The notes under the pieces were generated by a model. That model was not told the DNA's origin, ran no database searches, and saw only the letters and a list, made by a program, of their open reading frames with translations. From Bifidobacterium cebidarum (GTDB taxonomy: Bacteria > Actinomycetota > Actinomycetes > Actinomycetales > Bifidobacteriaceae): DNA of 64,000 bases. The stretch spans positions 1 to 64,000 of the forward strand of contig NZ_WBVS01000002.1 in assembly GCF_009193305.1 (NCBI RefSeq), given 5' to 3'. A program made the position numbers and the translations under genes. The first letter of the stretch is position 1; every line of letters starts with the position of its first letter. Shown here piece by piece: positions 15,097-25,800 of this stretch.

Positions 15097-16017
15097 ATGA
15101 CTGACACCGACATCACCACTGGCCATCTGCTGGGAGCAGCGGATATCCGCCGTATCGCCGATGAGGCTGGTGTAAGCCCGACCAAGAAGTTCGGACAGAA
15201 TTTCGTTATCGATCCGGGCACGGTGCGCCGTATCGTGCGCGAGGCCGGCGTCACCGGCACCGATCATGTGATGGAAGTCGGCCCTGGTTTGGGCTCGCTT
15301 ACGCTGGCGATTCTCGAAACCGGCGCTGCGATGACCGCGGTGGAAATCGACCCTCCGCTGGCCGAGCGGCTGCCCAGCACCGTTGCGGAATTCATGCCTG
15401 AGGCCGCGGACCGACTGAAGGTGGTCAATAGGGATGCATTGACCGTCACTGCGGACAATGTGCCGGATTTCAATGGCGATGAATCCTTCACGCTGGTGGC
15501 TAATCTGCCTTACAATGTGGCGACCCCGATTCTGCTCACCTTGCTGGAGCGTTTCGATAACCTTGGCTCATTCCTGGTCATGGTGCAGAAGGAGGTCGCC
15601 GATAGGCTTGCGGCCAAGCCCGGCTCGAAGATCTACGGCACTCCGAGCGTGAAGCTCGCATGGTATGGCACGGCCGAACGCGTAGGCACGATTGGCCGTA
15701 ATGTGTTCTGGCCTGCACCGAACGTGGATTCCGCATTGGTCAGATTCACCCGATTCGCCGCCGACGACCCCGCCAATCCTGCGGTAGGCGGGCATGCCCC
15801 GCAACGTGAGCTGGTGTTCCAGCTGATCGACGCCGCATTCGGCCAGCGCCGTAAAACATTGCATGCGGCATTGAAGCATCTGGTCCCCGCTCAGGCCTTC
15901 GAGGCCGCCGGCATCGACCCGACCCGTCGTGGTGAAACGTTGACGGTCACCGAGTTCGCCGCTTTGGCCGCTGCGGTGCAGAGCCAGAATGCCAGGCCCG
16001 AAGATGAGGCGAAATAG
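15097..16017 (+). CDS. rsmA: 16S rRNA (adenine1518/1519-N6)-dimethyltransferase
   Basis: 306 aa. RsmA/KsgA uses SAM to dimethylate two adjacent adenines in helix 45 of 16S rRNA during 30S maturation. Visible motifs are KKFGQNFV at the start, SAM-binding VGPGLGSLTLAIL and the catalytic NLPYNVATP (motif IV). ATG 15097 is chosen because AAGGA lies nine bases before it; ATG 15088 is directly against that site. Three bases separate it from ispE, so they form an operon. Confidence 0.95.
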   Translation: MTDTDITTGHLLGAADIRRIADEAGVSPTKKFGQNFVIDPGTVRRIVREAGVTGTDHVMEVGPGLGSLTLAILETGAAMTAVEIDPPLAERLPSTVAEFMPEAADRLKVVNRDALTVTADNVPDFNGDESFTLVANLPYNVATPILLTLLERFDNLGSFLVMVQKEVADRLAAKPGSKIYGTPSVKLAWYGTAERVGTIGRNVFWPAPNVDSALVRFTRFAADDPANPAVGGHAPQRELVFQLIDAAFGQRRKTLHAALKHLVPAQAFEAAGIDPTRRGETLTVTEFAALAAAVQSQNARPEDEAK

Positions 16018-16020
16018 AGC

Positions 16021-16974
16021 ATGACCACGATTGAAGCAGATCCGATAGTGGAGGAGTTCTACATCCAGCGTCTTGAACAGGCGCAATCGTTGACCGTTCG
16101 CGTGGACTGCCCGGCCAAAACCAATCTCACGCTTGAGGTGGGATCCACGCACGCGGAATGGGGTGGCCGCCATGCCTTGGACACAATCTATTGCGCGGTA
16201 GGCGTATACGACACGGTGACCGCCACGGCGAAGGCCCCCGGCACCGGGTTCTCCCTAGACCTTGAAGGCGCCCATCTGGGCGATCTGGCCGCTTCAAGCA
16301 GCGACATGCGGCGCAATCATGCTGTTCTGGCATTGTTCGCCATGGCACGGGCCGCCCATCGCGAACCGGATGTGGCGCTCACCATCACCAAGCGCATCCC
16401 CGTGGGCGCCGGCCTGGGCGGCGGTTCCGCCGACGCCGCAGCGGCGATTCTGGCCATCAATCGGCTGTGGGAGCTGAATTGGCCGATGAATCGACTGCGT
16501 GCAATCGCGGCCACTTTGGGTGCTGATATGCCGTTCTGCCTGACCGGCGGACTGGCCCATGGCACTGGTTTCGGCGAACAGATTGAAGACATCGAGGCCG
16601 GAAGCGACCTCGCACGCAAACTCGAAGCGCAGGGATTCGTGGGCGAAGTACTGGTAGGCGCGTATCACGCGCAACTCAGCACTCCGGAGGTGTATCACAC
16701 CTTTGATGCGGTAGGCGCCGGCAAGGGCGACCGCAATCATCTGCAGGCCGCGGCAATCAGTCTGCATCCGCGCAGCGGCCAAGCCATCGAGGCGGCGCTC
16801 GAGGCCGGGGCACGCCACGCATTCGTCTCCGGCTCTGGCCCGTCGGTGGTGGCTTTTGCGCCGGATGACGCAACCGCCCAACACATCATCGATGTTTGGA
16901 GGCGGAGGGATGCAGCCGACCGCATCATTCGAGCCAAGGCCCCGGTCACACCGATAATCGGCGTCACCCAGTGA
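16021..16974 (+). CDS. ispE: 4-diphosphocytidyl-2-C-methyl-D-erythritol kinase
   Basis: 317 aa. IspE phosphorylates CDP-methylerythritol in the MEP route to isoprenoid precursors. It is a GHMP kinase: VDCPAKTNLTLEVG near the start and the ATP-binding PVGAGLGGGSADAAAAI (about 127-143) are diagnostic, with FVSGSGPSVVAF near the C-terminus. The N-terminus is about 20 residues longer than in many homologues. It follows rsmA after three bases, the usual actinobacterial pairing. Confidence 0.93.
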   Translation: MTTIEADPIVEEFYIQRLEQAQSLTVRVDCPAKTNLTLEVGSTHAEWGGRHALDTIYCAVGVYDTVTATAKAPGTGFSLDLEGAHLGDLAASSSDMRRNHAVLALFAMARAAHREPDVALTITKRIPVGAGLGGGSADAAAAILAINRLWELNWPMNRLRAIAATLGADMPFCLTGGLAHGTGFGEQIEDIEAGSDLARKLEAQGFVGEVLVGAYHAQLSTPEVYHTFDAVGAGKGDRNHLQAAAISLHPRSGQAIEAALEAGARHAFVSGSGPSVVAFAPDDATAQHIIDVWRRRDAADRIIRAKAPVTPIIGVTQ

Positions 16975-17019
16975 CGCTAATGTAGCAACAAGCCTCTTGT
17001 GAGTGAAGGAAGTTAAACG

Positions 17020-17649
17020 ATGCCGCAACAGATTGACGAACGCCAGGCCCGCAAACGTTATGTACGCCGCCGCCAAACCGTCGTATTTTCCATCAGTGGC
17101 GTGGTGCTGGCGGTCGCACTGGTCATCGCCCTGCTGTTCAACTTCCATGTGGGAGGCTTGGGCTTGGTGTCCACGCCTCTGGCCGAGCCGAACTTCGGCA
17201 ACCCGGCACCGTGCGCGGTGAAAGGCGAGGACGGCAAAGCCAAGTATGTGCCGAACGCAACCGTCGGCGTCCGCGTGCTGAACGGTACTTCCCACTCCCA
17301 GTTCGCCGCAGCTGTGAGCAACGCATTGGGCGTGCGCGGATTCGACATGCAGGAAGCCGGCAACTTCTCCTCCACCAATGTGGAACGAACCACGATCTAC
17401 TTCGGCAAGAACGCCATCAATCAGGCCTACACGGTGGCCGGCAACTTCACCGATGCCACGATGATCATGACCACACGCGAGGATCAGCTGGTCGATGTGG
17501 TGCTCGGCGCTACGTTCAACGATCTGAAAGATGAAAAGCAGTCCCCGCAGGAGGGTAAGGAGATCACCGATATCGAAGGCTGCCAGGCCGCTGATAAGAT
17601 GACCAATCTCACGGCCGACACCAACCATAATGCGTATCCGGCACAGTGA
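17020..17649 (+). CDS. membrane-anchored LytR_C domain protein
   Basis: 209 aa. A basic start, one membrane segment at about 24-43, then an extracytoplasmic LytR_cpsA_psr C-terminal-type domain (VGVRVLNGTSHSQFAAAVSNAL ... RGF, split here by a short gap) ending near 170. There is no catalytic LCP domain, so a wall-associated accessory role is the most that can be said. AAGGAAG precedes ATG 17020, and an intrinsic terminator follows the stop. Confidence 0.75.
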   Translation: MPQQIDERQARKRYVRRRQTVVFSISGVVLAVALVIALLFNFHVGGLGLVSTPLAEPNFGNPAPCAVKGEDGKAKYVPNATVGVRVLNGTSHSQFAAAVSNALGVRGFDMQEAGNFSSTNVERTTIYFGKNAINQAYTVAGNFTDATMIMTTREDQLVDVVLGATFNDLKDEKQSPQEGKEITDIEGCQAADKMTNLTADTNHNAYPAQ

Positions 17650-17670
17650 TTCGTTAGTCATATGACCAGA

Positions 17671-17700
17671 AAGAGGCAGCCTATGGCTGCCTCTTCTTTT
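17671..17700 (+). terminator. intrinsic terminator after LytR_C gene
   Basis: Stem 17671-17681/17685-17695 with a three-base loop TAT, followed by CTTTT. Confidence 0.85.
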
Positions 17701-17769
17701 GCTACCGACCCTATTATCGGAATCGGCCCTTGGCCGATAGATTTTTCCGCAGGCGTATGCCTGCTCCCT

Positions 17770-17821
17770 TCTCTCCCTCCGTCATCGCTTCGCGATGCCA
17801 CCTCCCTCATCAGAGGGAGGC
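17770..17821 (-). repeat. 52-nt intergenic repeat (two-hairpin element), copy A
   Basis: Reverse complement of the element at 41812-41863, with a few changes. It contains hairpin CCTCCCTC/GAGGGAGG, a second hairpin TCATCGC/GCGATGA, and ends in CGGAGGGAGAG. The second stem differs between copies by changes that keep pairing. It lies between convergent genes. I recall this as a widespread bifidobacterial intergenic repeat; function unknown. Confidence 0.75.
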
Positions 17822-17843
17822 AATTCAACGGCATCGATGCTGG

Positions 17844-19262
17844 TTATTGCTGGATTTCGGCGTACCAGCGTTTGAGTTCGGCCACGGCCACATCATGGTC
17901 CACCGGGCCGTTATCCAAGCGGTATTCCAGCATGTGCTTGTAGGCACGGCCGATCATCGGACCGGGCTCCAGGCCCAGCAGCGCCATGATCTCGTTGCCA
18001 TCCACATCGGGGCGAATCGCGTCGAAGTCTTCCTTCTTCTTCAGTTCGCGCACACGCTCTTCCATCTCATCCATCGCATGCGCGAAAATCGCGGCCTTAC
18101 GTTTGTTCTGCGTGGTGGCATCGGCACGGGTCAAGCGATTCAAGCGCTCATACAGATGGCCTGAATCCTTCACATAGCGTCGGACCGCTGAATCGGTCCA
18201 CGGCTCATCCACATAGCCGTGGAACCGCAAGTGCAGGTTGACCAGCTCGGAGACGTCTTCCACCAGATGGTGGTCGAAACGCAGCGCCTTCAGACGCTTG
18301 CGGGTCATCTTGGCGCCTACGGCATCATGATGATGGAAGCTCACCTTGCCGCCCGGCTCGAATCGGCGGGTCTTCGGTTTGCCGATATCATGCATCACCG
18401 CGGCCAGACGCAGCGTCAGATCAGGGGCTGGCACCGGGCCGTCTGGTCCGGTTTCCAGAGCGATCGCACGCTCCAGCACCATCATCGTATGTTCGAACAC
18501 ATCCTTATGACGATGGTGTTCGTCAATCTGCAGCTGCAGGGCCGGGATCTCCGGGAACACGATGTCGGCCAAGCCGGAATCCACCAATGCCTCAAGACCT
18601 GCGCGAGGCCGGTCGGAGAGCAGCAGTTTGGTCAGCTCGTCACGCACACGCTCGGCGGAGACGATCTCGATGCGGTCGCGCATCGACGTGATCGCATCGG
18701 CGGCATCCGGAGCAATGCTGAAGCCCAGCTGAGCCACGAATCGCACCGCACGCATCATACGCAACGGATCATCATCGAATGACTGACGTGGGTCCACCGG
18801 CGTGCGCAATACGCCTTTGGCCAGATCATTCGCACCACCGAACGGATCCACGAATTCCAGATCCGGCACACGCAGCGCCATGGCGTTCACGGTGAAATCA
18901 CGACGGGAAAGATCACCTTCGAGCGTGTCGCCGTAATTGACTTCCGGCTTGCGTGAATCAGGATCGTAGGTGTCCGAACGATAGGTGGTGACCTCCACCT
19001 TGACTTCGGTGCCGTCGGCACGCCGGCGCATGGCACCCAAGGTGCCGAATTTGCGACCCATATCCCAAAAACCGTCATGCCCCCAGCGGCGCAGAATCGG
19101 TTCGAACTGCTCGGGTTTGGCAGACGAGCAGAAGTCAAGGTCATGACTGCGCCTATGGAGCAGCAGGTCCCTGACCGGACCGCCTACCAGCGCCAGCTCA
19201 TACCCCTGTTCCTTGAACAGTCGGCCAAGTTCGATCGCCTCGGGCCACACTTCGAAATCCAA
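17844..19262 (-). CDS. cca: CCA tRNA nucleotidyltransferase (PcnA/Cca family)
   Basis: 472 aa. It adds or repairs the CCA 3' end of tRNAs; needed here because the tRNA genes in this window do not encode CCA. The N-terminal nucleotidyltransferase head has LVGGPVRDLLL and DLDFCSSA (catalytic Asp pair), then RRDFTVNAMAL, and a C-terminal HD domain with AVMHDIGKP and HHHDAVGA. The HD domain is typical of actinobacterial members (annotated pcnA in Mycobacterium). The start is TTG 19262, preceded by AGGGGAAGG at good spacing; no in-frame ATG fits as well. It is divergent from the nudix gene, as in mycobacteria. Confidence 0.92.
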   Translation of the reverse strand: MDFEVWPEAIELGRLFKEQGYELALVGGPVRDLLLHRRSHDLDFCSSAKPEQFEPILRRWGHDGFWDMGRKFGTLGAMRRRADGTEVKVEVTTYRSDTYDPDSRKPEVNYGDTLEGDLSRRDFTVNAMALRVPDLEFVDPFGGANDLAKGVLRTPVDPRQSFDDDPLRMMRAVRFVAQLGFSIAPDAADAITSMRDRIEIVSAERVRDELTKLLLSDRPRAGLEALVDSGLADIVFPEIPALQLQIDEHHRHKDVFEHTMMVLERAIALETGPDGPVPAPDLTLRLAAVMHDIGKPKTRRFEPGGKVSFHHHDAVGAKMTRKRLKALRFDHHLVEDVSELVNLHLRFHGYVDEPWTDSAVRRYVKDSGHLYERLNRLTRADATTQNKRKAAIFAHAMDEMEERVRELKKKEDFDAIRPDVDGNEIMALLGLEPGPMIGRAYKHMLEYRLDNGPVDHDVAVAELKRWYAEIQQ

Positions 19263-19349
19263 TGGGCACCTTCCCCTATGTGGACGTTTTTCTGCCCTCC
19301 TAGCATACCGTTACCCCACCTGCACACGGGATTGAGTAAGGTGGAAAGC

Positions 19350-20546
19350 ATGATTACGCCCGCTGACCTTGCCCACATGCTTGGGCAAACACCCAATGCC
19401 GCGGGCAACCATACCCAAGACCAGCTGCTGTATACCTCGCAAACTCCGCAGAATTCCGCCGATTTCGAGGTTTTCGGCCCGGTTGCGAACAACGATGAGC
19501 AGCAGTCCGTCATGCCGACTCCGGCCACCGTGTTCGGCATGAAAGCCACGGTGACCATCGCCACGCCGAACGAAACCATCGCAGGACAGACCGACGGCAT
19601 CGCCGCTGAAGCCGGCACGGACACCATGACCGGTCTCGTCGTCGCAGCAGCGGCAACCCCTGCAACAACGGCACCGGCCGCCACGCCGACTCCGGCCACC
19701 GTGTTCGGAGGCAAGACCACAGCACCGGCTAAGCCAATCCAGCCAGTTGAAGAGCCAGTATCCGAAGCTGCGCCTCAGGCCAATGCACCGGCCAATGCCG
19801 TACCCGAAACTAGTCCAGCATCCGATATATCTCGTCCGATTACTGACTCGGCCGATGAATCCGCTCAACACGATGCTCCTGCAACGGCAACTGCGCCTCG
19901 GCAACAGTCTCCGGCACCGTCTCCCACCGTATCCGCGGCGGCGGCAATGCGCGCTATCGCTGCTGCGACTATGCACGTGGAACCACCGCAAACCAAAACG
20001 GCTCAACCGGCACGAATCGCTCCTACCGGACCGACCCCGGCCATGATGCCGCAACGACGCACCTCCGAAGGCCCCACCACGTTCGCATCGTTGGATGCGC
20101 AGGAACTGCCCGTAGTGCGCGAATATTCGGCCGGCGGCCTTATTTTCGACGACCAGAACCGCGTGGCCATCATCGCCCGCCATTCCCGCTCCGGGCATCT
20201 CGAATGGTGCCTGCCCAAGGGACACATCGAAAAAGGCGAGACTCCGCAGCAGACCGCAGTGCGCGAGGTACATGAGGAAACCGGCATTCTGGGCGAGGTC
20301 ATCGATTCCATCGCCACCATCGACTACTGGTTCACGGGCACCACGCAGCGTGTGCATAAGCTGGTGCATCATTTCGCATTGCGGCAGACCGGCGGTGAGC
20401 TCACGGTGGAAGGCGACCCGGATCATGAGGCCGAGGATGCCATCTGGGTGCGTTTCGACGATTTGGATGATGTATTGAGCTACCCGAACGAACGTAAGAT
20501 CGCGTGGTTGTACGCCAAAAAGAAGAACAGGCAGGCAAACGAGTGA
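19350..20546 (+). CDS. nudix hydrolase with long Ala/Pro/Thr-rich N-terminal region
   Basis: 398 aa. The C-terminal third (about 265-398) is a nudix domain with box GHIEKGETPQQTAVREVH plus EETG, so it should hydrolyse a nucleoside diphosphate derivative. About 250 residues of low-complexity Ala/Pro/Thr sequence precede it, with TPATVFG twice (about 52 and 113). Most MutT4-like relatives have a much shorter leader. ATG 19350 follows AAGGTGGA. It is the first gene of the nudix-DUF6049-murJ operon, and its stop overlaps the next start by four bases. Confidence 0.88.
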   Translation: MITPADLAHMLGQTPNAAGNHTQDQLLYTSQTPQNSADFEVFGPVANNDEQQSVMPTPATVFGMKATVTIATPNETIAGQTDGIAAEAGTDTMTGLVVAAAATPATTAPAATPTPATVFGGKTTAPAKPIQPVEEPVSEAAPQANAPANAVPETSPASDISRPITDSADESAQHDAPATATAPRQQSPAPSPTVSAAAAMRAIAAATMHVEPPQTKTAQPARIAPTGPTPAMMPQRRTSEGPTTFASLDAQELPVVREYSAGGLIFDDQNRVAIIARHSRSGHLEWCLPKGHIEKGETPQQTAVREVHEETGILGEVIDSIATIDYWFTGTTQRVHKLVHHFALRQTGGELTVEGDPDHEAEDAIWVRFDDLDDVLSYPNERKIAWLYAKKKNRQANE

Positions 20547-22849
20547 ACCTACCCGCAATCAAACATCGCCCGCATCATGGCGGGCGTTTTGCACATGCCA
20601 TTGTCGCAATGCTGGCGGCCGGTGCGATGCTATTGGCGCCGGCCGCTTGGGCTGATGAGTCCAATACCACCGATGATTCAAGCTCGGCGCAAACCCAACA
20701 GGCACAAAGCTCGCAGTCAAAAAGCGGCAAGCCCGCCGAGACGCTGACCATCGCGCAAAGCACACCCATCGTCACCGCTTCCTCCGGCTTCCACCTACAG
20801 GTGATCGTGACGAACAATAGCGACGTCGACGCGCCTGCAGGCACACTTGCGGCGGCAACCAACGCATTGTTCACGTTCGCATCTCGGTCCGATATGCAAT
20901 CCTGGGCCGAGAACGGCACGAACATCCCCACGCCAAATCCATTGGGTTCGGTGGATGTGCCAGCCATCACAGCCGGCAACAGCACAACCGTCACACTTGA
21001 CGTGGCTGCCGACCAACAGGCGCTTGCCGCAATACGCAACTGGGGTCCCAAACCGCTGACCATCGCTTATATTGCGGGCAATACACGGTCCATCATGCAC
21101 AGCTTCCTCACCCGTTCCTCTGATGGATTAAGCACTGCGCAAACCCCTGCCATGAACCTGACGGTGGCCATGCCGCTGACTTCCGGGGATTGGCAGACCA
21201 ATGAGACGGCGATCACCAATCTCATCGAGGAAACCGATTCGACCAGCTCGTCATCGCCGGCATCCGGCAAGGCCCAGGAGTCCACTGAGTCGAACGGCAC
21301 CTCGAATACCAAGAGCGAGGAAACCGAGAACGGCGGTGCCGCTACGTCAGCCGAGCAGAGCAGCGAGCCTTTGCTGCTGAGCGCCGAAAGCATCGCCCAG
21401 ACCAAGGCGCTGGAACAGACCGTGGCCAAGCATCCACGCCTGCAAATCGTGGCCGATCCACTCTACCTGCAGGAATCCGGCAGCAAACCGACGATAGCTG
21501 GTGTGATGCAGCCGGCCGACTTCGATATCACTGCATATGCCGCGATCAACAACGCCTCGGCATATACCAACGCCGGTGTCACCGATGCACAGTGGACCGC
21601 CAAGAATGCCCAGACCATCTATGCCGCGGCCGGTAACGCCACCGACGCACCGGACACGTACGCCTGGCAGGGCTCTGCGGATTGGACCATGGACGCCCTG
21701 ACCAAAGCCCGCGCACAAGGCTATTCCACGGTAATCGCCGGTGCTTCATTCGACAACGAGCAAACCGATACCGTGCACACCGGCACCTATGTAATCAACA
21801 CCACCGCCGGCGATGTGACAGTGCTCAAGGAACAGTCCGAATTGGGCACGTTGGCGCATGGACAGGCCACCAGCAAGGAGGCCACCGCCGAAACCAGTGA
21901 TGCCGGCAGACTGGCCCGCCTGATGGCGCAGAGCGCCTTCTATCAGATGGAACAGCCTTACACCACGCGTAATCTGCTGATGACCTTCACCCGCACCAAC
22001 TCCTCCGGATGGATCGATCAGGTGATGAGCGCTCTCGAACAGGCATCTTGGTTGAATCTCACGGATTTAAGCACTATGGCGAACACCGACCCCTACCATG
22101 TGAGCGATTCGGTGAACCAAAGCACGGATTCCCCCGACACTTCCGCCACGCAGACGGTGCTGAATCAGCTGACCGCCAGCCGTCAAGGCATTCTGCGGCT
22201 CGCCAGCTCGATTCTCAAGGAGCGCATCCAATCCGATGACATCGTCTCGCTCGATCCCCAGACACTGGCGCGACGCGACGCGGACAGCACCATCAATCAT
22301 GGCAATGACCCCAAGCAATGGCTCGGCAGCCTGCTTACCGTCCACGACGGTATGGCGTTGCGCGCACTCACCGGTTCCGGGCCATCCGGGAGTCACCAGC
22401 GCATGGCCCAGGCTGCGCAAAACTTGTCCGATACATTGCTGGGCAGTGTGAGCATCACACCGTCCGAACCGGTTTCCGTGTTCAGTGAATCCGCCAAAAT
22501 GCCAATCACCGTCAGCAATACATTGCCCTATGCCGTAAGCGTTAAGGTCAATTCGATCACCGACTCGATGCAGATCGTCACCTCACGCACCAACGATGTG
22601 GTAATCCCGGCCCACGGTGAGGCACAGGTGGCATTTACCATCCGCGTCTCCACATCGGGTTCCGCCGTGGCTCATGTGTCATTGTCCGATCGCCAAAACG
22701 TGGCGTTCGGCAATACGCAGGACACGACCATCACCAGCGTGCTGCGTATCAGCGATGCCAGCGGCTTCATCATCATCGGCTTCGCCGTGCTCTTGGGACT
22801 TGTGGGATTGTGGCGCCAGTTCAACCGTAAGAAGGATCCGGACGAATGA
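20543..22849 (+). CDS. DUF6049 family secreted/membrane protein
   Basis: 768 aa. GTG 20543 overlaps the nudix stop as GTGA. A signal peptide spans about 15-38 (AIVAMLAAGAMLLAPAAWA), followed by a large extracytoplasmic region with a Ser/Glu-rich segment near 235-265, and one C-terminal membrane segment (about 738-757) with a short basic tail. Position between a nudix gene and murJ identifies it as the counterpart of M. tuberculosis Rv3909. The function is unknown; conserved linkage with MurJ suggests a cell-envelope role. Confidence 0.82.
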   Translation: MNLPAIKHRPHHGGRFAHAIVAMLAAGAMLLAPAAWADESNTTDDSSSAQTQQAQSSQSKSGKPAETLTIAQSTPIVTASSGFHLQVIVTNNSDVDAPAGTLAAATNALFTFASRSDMQSWAENGTNIPTPNPLGSVDVPAITAGNSTTVTLDVAADQQALAAIRNWGPKPLTIAYIAGNTRSIMHSFLTRSSDGLSTAQTPAMNLTVAMPLTSGDWQTNETAITNLIEETDSTSSSSPASGKAQESTESNGTSNTKSEETENGGAATSAEQSSEPLLLSAESIAQTKALEQTVAKHPRLQIVADPLYLQESGSKPTIAGVMQPADFDITAYAAINNASAYTNAGVTDAQWTAKNAQTIYAAAGNATDAPDTYAWQGSADWTMDALTKARAQGYSTVIAGASFDNEQTDTVHTGTYVINTTAGDVTVLKEQSELGTLAHGQATSKEATAETSDAGRLARLMAQSAFYQMEQPYTTRNLLMTFTRTNSSGWIDQVMSALEQASWLNLTDLSTMANTDPYHVSDSVNQSTDSPDTSATQTVLNQLTASRQGILRLASSILKERIQSDDIVSLDPQTLARRDADSTINHGNDPKQWLGSLLTVHDGMALRALTGSGPSGSHQRMAQAAQNLSDTLLGSVSITPSEPVSVFSESAKMPITVSNTLPYAVSVKVNSITDSMQIVTSRTNDVVIPAHGEAQVAFTIRVSTSGSAVAHVSLSDRQNVAFGNTQDTTITSVLRISDASGFIIIGFAVLLGLVGLWRQFNRKKDPDE

Positions 22850-25800
22850 GTTCTACCGTAGGCCGTAATTCCCTGATCATGGCTTCCGGCACTGCGGCCT
22901 CCCGTGTGACCGGTCAGATTCGAACGATTCTGCTGGCCGCCGCCATGGGCACCACAGGTCTTGCCGCAAACGCCTATCAGGCCGGTTCGATGATTCCGCA
23001 GGCCGTCTTCACGCTGGTGACCGGCGGTATTTTCAACGCCGTGCTGGTACCGCAGATCGTCCGCACCCTCAAGGAAAAAGATGCCCAGGAACGATTGAAC
23101 CGACTGATTACGCTGGCCATCGTGATCCTGTTGGCGGTTACGGTTCTGATGGGAGCCGCCTCTCCCCTGCTGACGCGTCTGTACGTTGGCGGCAATGACG
23201 CTCAGATGATCGCGCTGACCACCGCGTTCACGCTCTGGTGCATGCCGCAGATCTTCTTCTATGGACTGTATACGGTGCTTGGGCAGATTCTGGCGGCGAA
23301 AGATCACTTCACCGCATATGCGTGGAGTTCCACCGGCGCCAACGTCATCAGCTGCGCAGGCTTCACTGTCTTCATCCTGCTGTTCGGCAAAGCCAATGAG
23401 CAGCCACTTGATTTTTGGACAGGTGGGACGATCATGCTTACCGCCGGCACCTGGACGCTAGGAGTGGCGTTCCAAGCGCTGGTGCTGTTTATTCCTCTGA
23501 TGCGTCTCGGATTCAAATACCGCCCGCAGTTCGGTTTGACCGGCTTCGGATTGAAGGCGATGGGACCTGTTGCATTGGGTTCGCTGGGCGTGGTCGTAGT
23601 CACTGAGATCGCCGGTATTATTCAGACCCGTATCGCCACGTTGGCGCCGATTCGCGCGCATGAGCTAACTGGCGCCAGCCTGTTCGATATCGCCGGCAAC
23701 GCCACCTATCAGAATGCGTATACGCTATTCATCCTGCCGTACTCGTTGATTGCGGTGTCCGTATCCACCGCCATGTTCCCGAAAATCTCGCGTTCCATCG
23801 CCGAACATGATCTGGGCGAAGCTCGCAACGATCTCATCGACGCCATGAAGAACGTCACCTTACTGGTCATGTTCTTCGCCGTAGCCATGATCGTCTATCC
23901 CGAGCCGATTATTCGCGCCCTGCTTCCATCGGTTTCCATGAACGAGACGATGCTGATTTCGTACGCATTGATCATATTGTCAATCGGGTTGCCGATAGTC
24001 TCCGTCAACTTGCTCATTCAGCGCACGTTCTATGCATTCGAAGATGGCTGGCATCCGTTCCTGTGCAATGTCATTAACTCAGGATGCATGATCGTCGTCA
24101 TGGTTATTGGTCTGGTTGTGCTTCCGCCACAGTATTGGGTCCTGTCCAATGCCGTTGCGGTTCCGCTCGGATCGGCGATAGCGATCCCGTTGACGTTGCT
24201 GATGCTGCGTAAAACGTTCCATGGCTACATTGGGCTGAAAACCTATGGAGTGATGGGGCTGAAGACGCTGGCGGCAGCAGGTATCGCGGGCGTGATCGTC
24301 TGGCTGCTGAAGAGTCCTATTGTGAGCCTGTTCCAGGCTGATATTCAGCCGGCCAAGCATATGGATGGCGGCCTCTTCCATGGGCCGACTCTCAACGATC
24401 CGTCGATCGATCCCGGTGGCGGCCATATGCCTTGGCTGGCGGCCTTGGGCATCTGCATCGTGCTGACCATCGTTCTGGCCGCAGTATACGTGGCCATGCT
24501 TTGGCTGCTTCGCACCAAGGAATTGAAGGATCTCGTATCTCCGATACTCGCGCGATGGGGCGTAAGCCGCACATCTGCTGCACCTCATGCCGAAGATGGT
24601 GTTTCACCTAATGAAACACCGCAGGAAATCACTCCTGAGAAGGACTTCTCTCAGGCCATCCCCACAGATAGAATGTCAAAGACAATTCCAAGCAACAACC
24701 GTATGGAGTCGGACACACCTATGAAACCGCAACTGGGCGATACCATTCTCAATCGATACACACTGGTGTCATTGTTGCGCGAAGAACCCGGCATCGAAGT
24801 GTGGAAGGCCAATGATCGAATTCTGGCCAAAGACTGCCAGCTGTATCTGGTCTCCAACCAAGAGCAACTGACCACGATTAATGAGATCGCTGGAACGATC
24901 ACCGCCACGCGCCCCGAGCATTTCGTCCCGGTGCTGAAATACCGCAGGCAGGACGATGTGCTGCTGGTCATCACTCCTGTGGACAGCGGCAAGTCATTGA
25001 CCGAATACCTGGCCGGCAAAGCCACAGCTCCTCTGAGCTACGCTGCAATGCGTTCAATCATCGGCGAATTGGCGGAAGCGGTTCGTCCGATGCTGTTCGG
25101 CGTCACCAACCGTATTGTGCTGAACACCGATACGGTCCGCATCACCAATAAGGGCATCGAGATTACGGATGCACCGTTCTCCCCACTGCTTGCCGATACG
25201 TCCGGCGCCACCGTTGACGATGACGGCTCAGAACGCCATGCCGTGCGCCAGCTTGCCGCATTGCTGTATGCCATGCTCTTGCGTGAACGCAGCCATAAGA
25301 ACACGACATTCAGCCTTGCCGCATTGCCGCAGGACACTCCAGGCGAGTTCCAGGTCATCTGCAAGCGAGGCCTTGAACTGTTCGATAACGACGAACTCAC
25401 CCTGCCGATGGCCTCTCTGGCCGAACTCGATGCTCTTCTCGGCGATTGGAAGCCTCTGCAGGAGCTTGAGGATACTGATATCGCATTGCCTATCACCGCT
25501 GGAGAATGCTCCATCGTCCGCGCGCAGTTCGGCGATATCAACACCAAGGCTGAATTCGCCACCGTCCCGGATTCCCTCATCACCAGTAAGCAACTGCCTG
25601 AGTTGGCCATTACGCAAGCCGGACCGGTAGTGGACAAGCCCGGCCAGGATGGCACCGATGACCAAGGCCGTCATCTGTTCGACTTCAAATTCTCCGACGC
25701 CTGGAATGCCGAAAATCTTTCCGGCGACGATACTGCCGACTGGTTCAATGATTTAAACGCCGGTGTTGCAGGCGCATTTGCCGGCAATTCCCACCCGACC

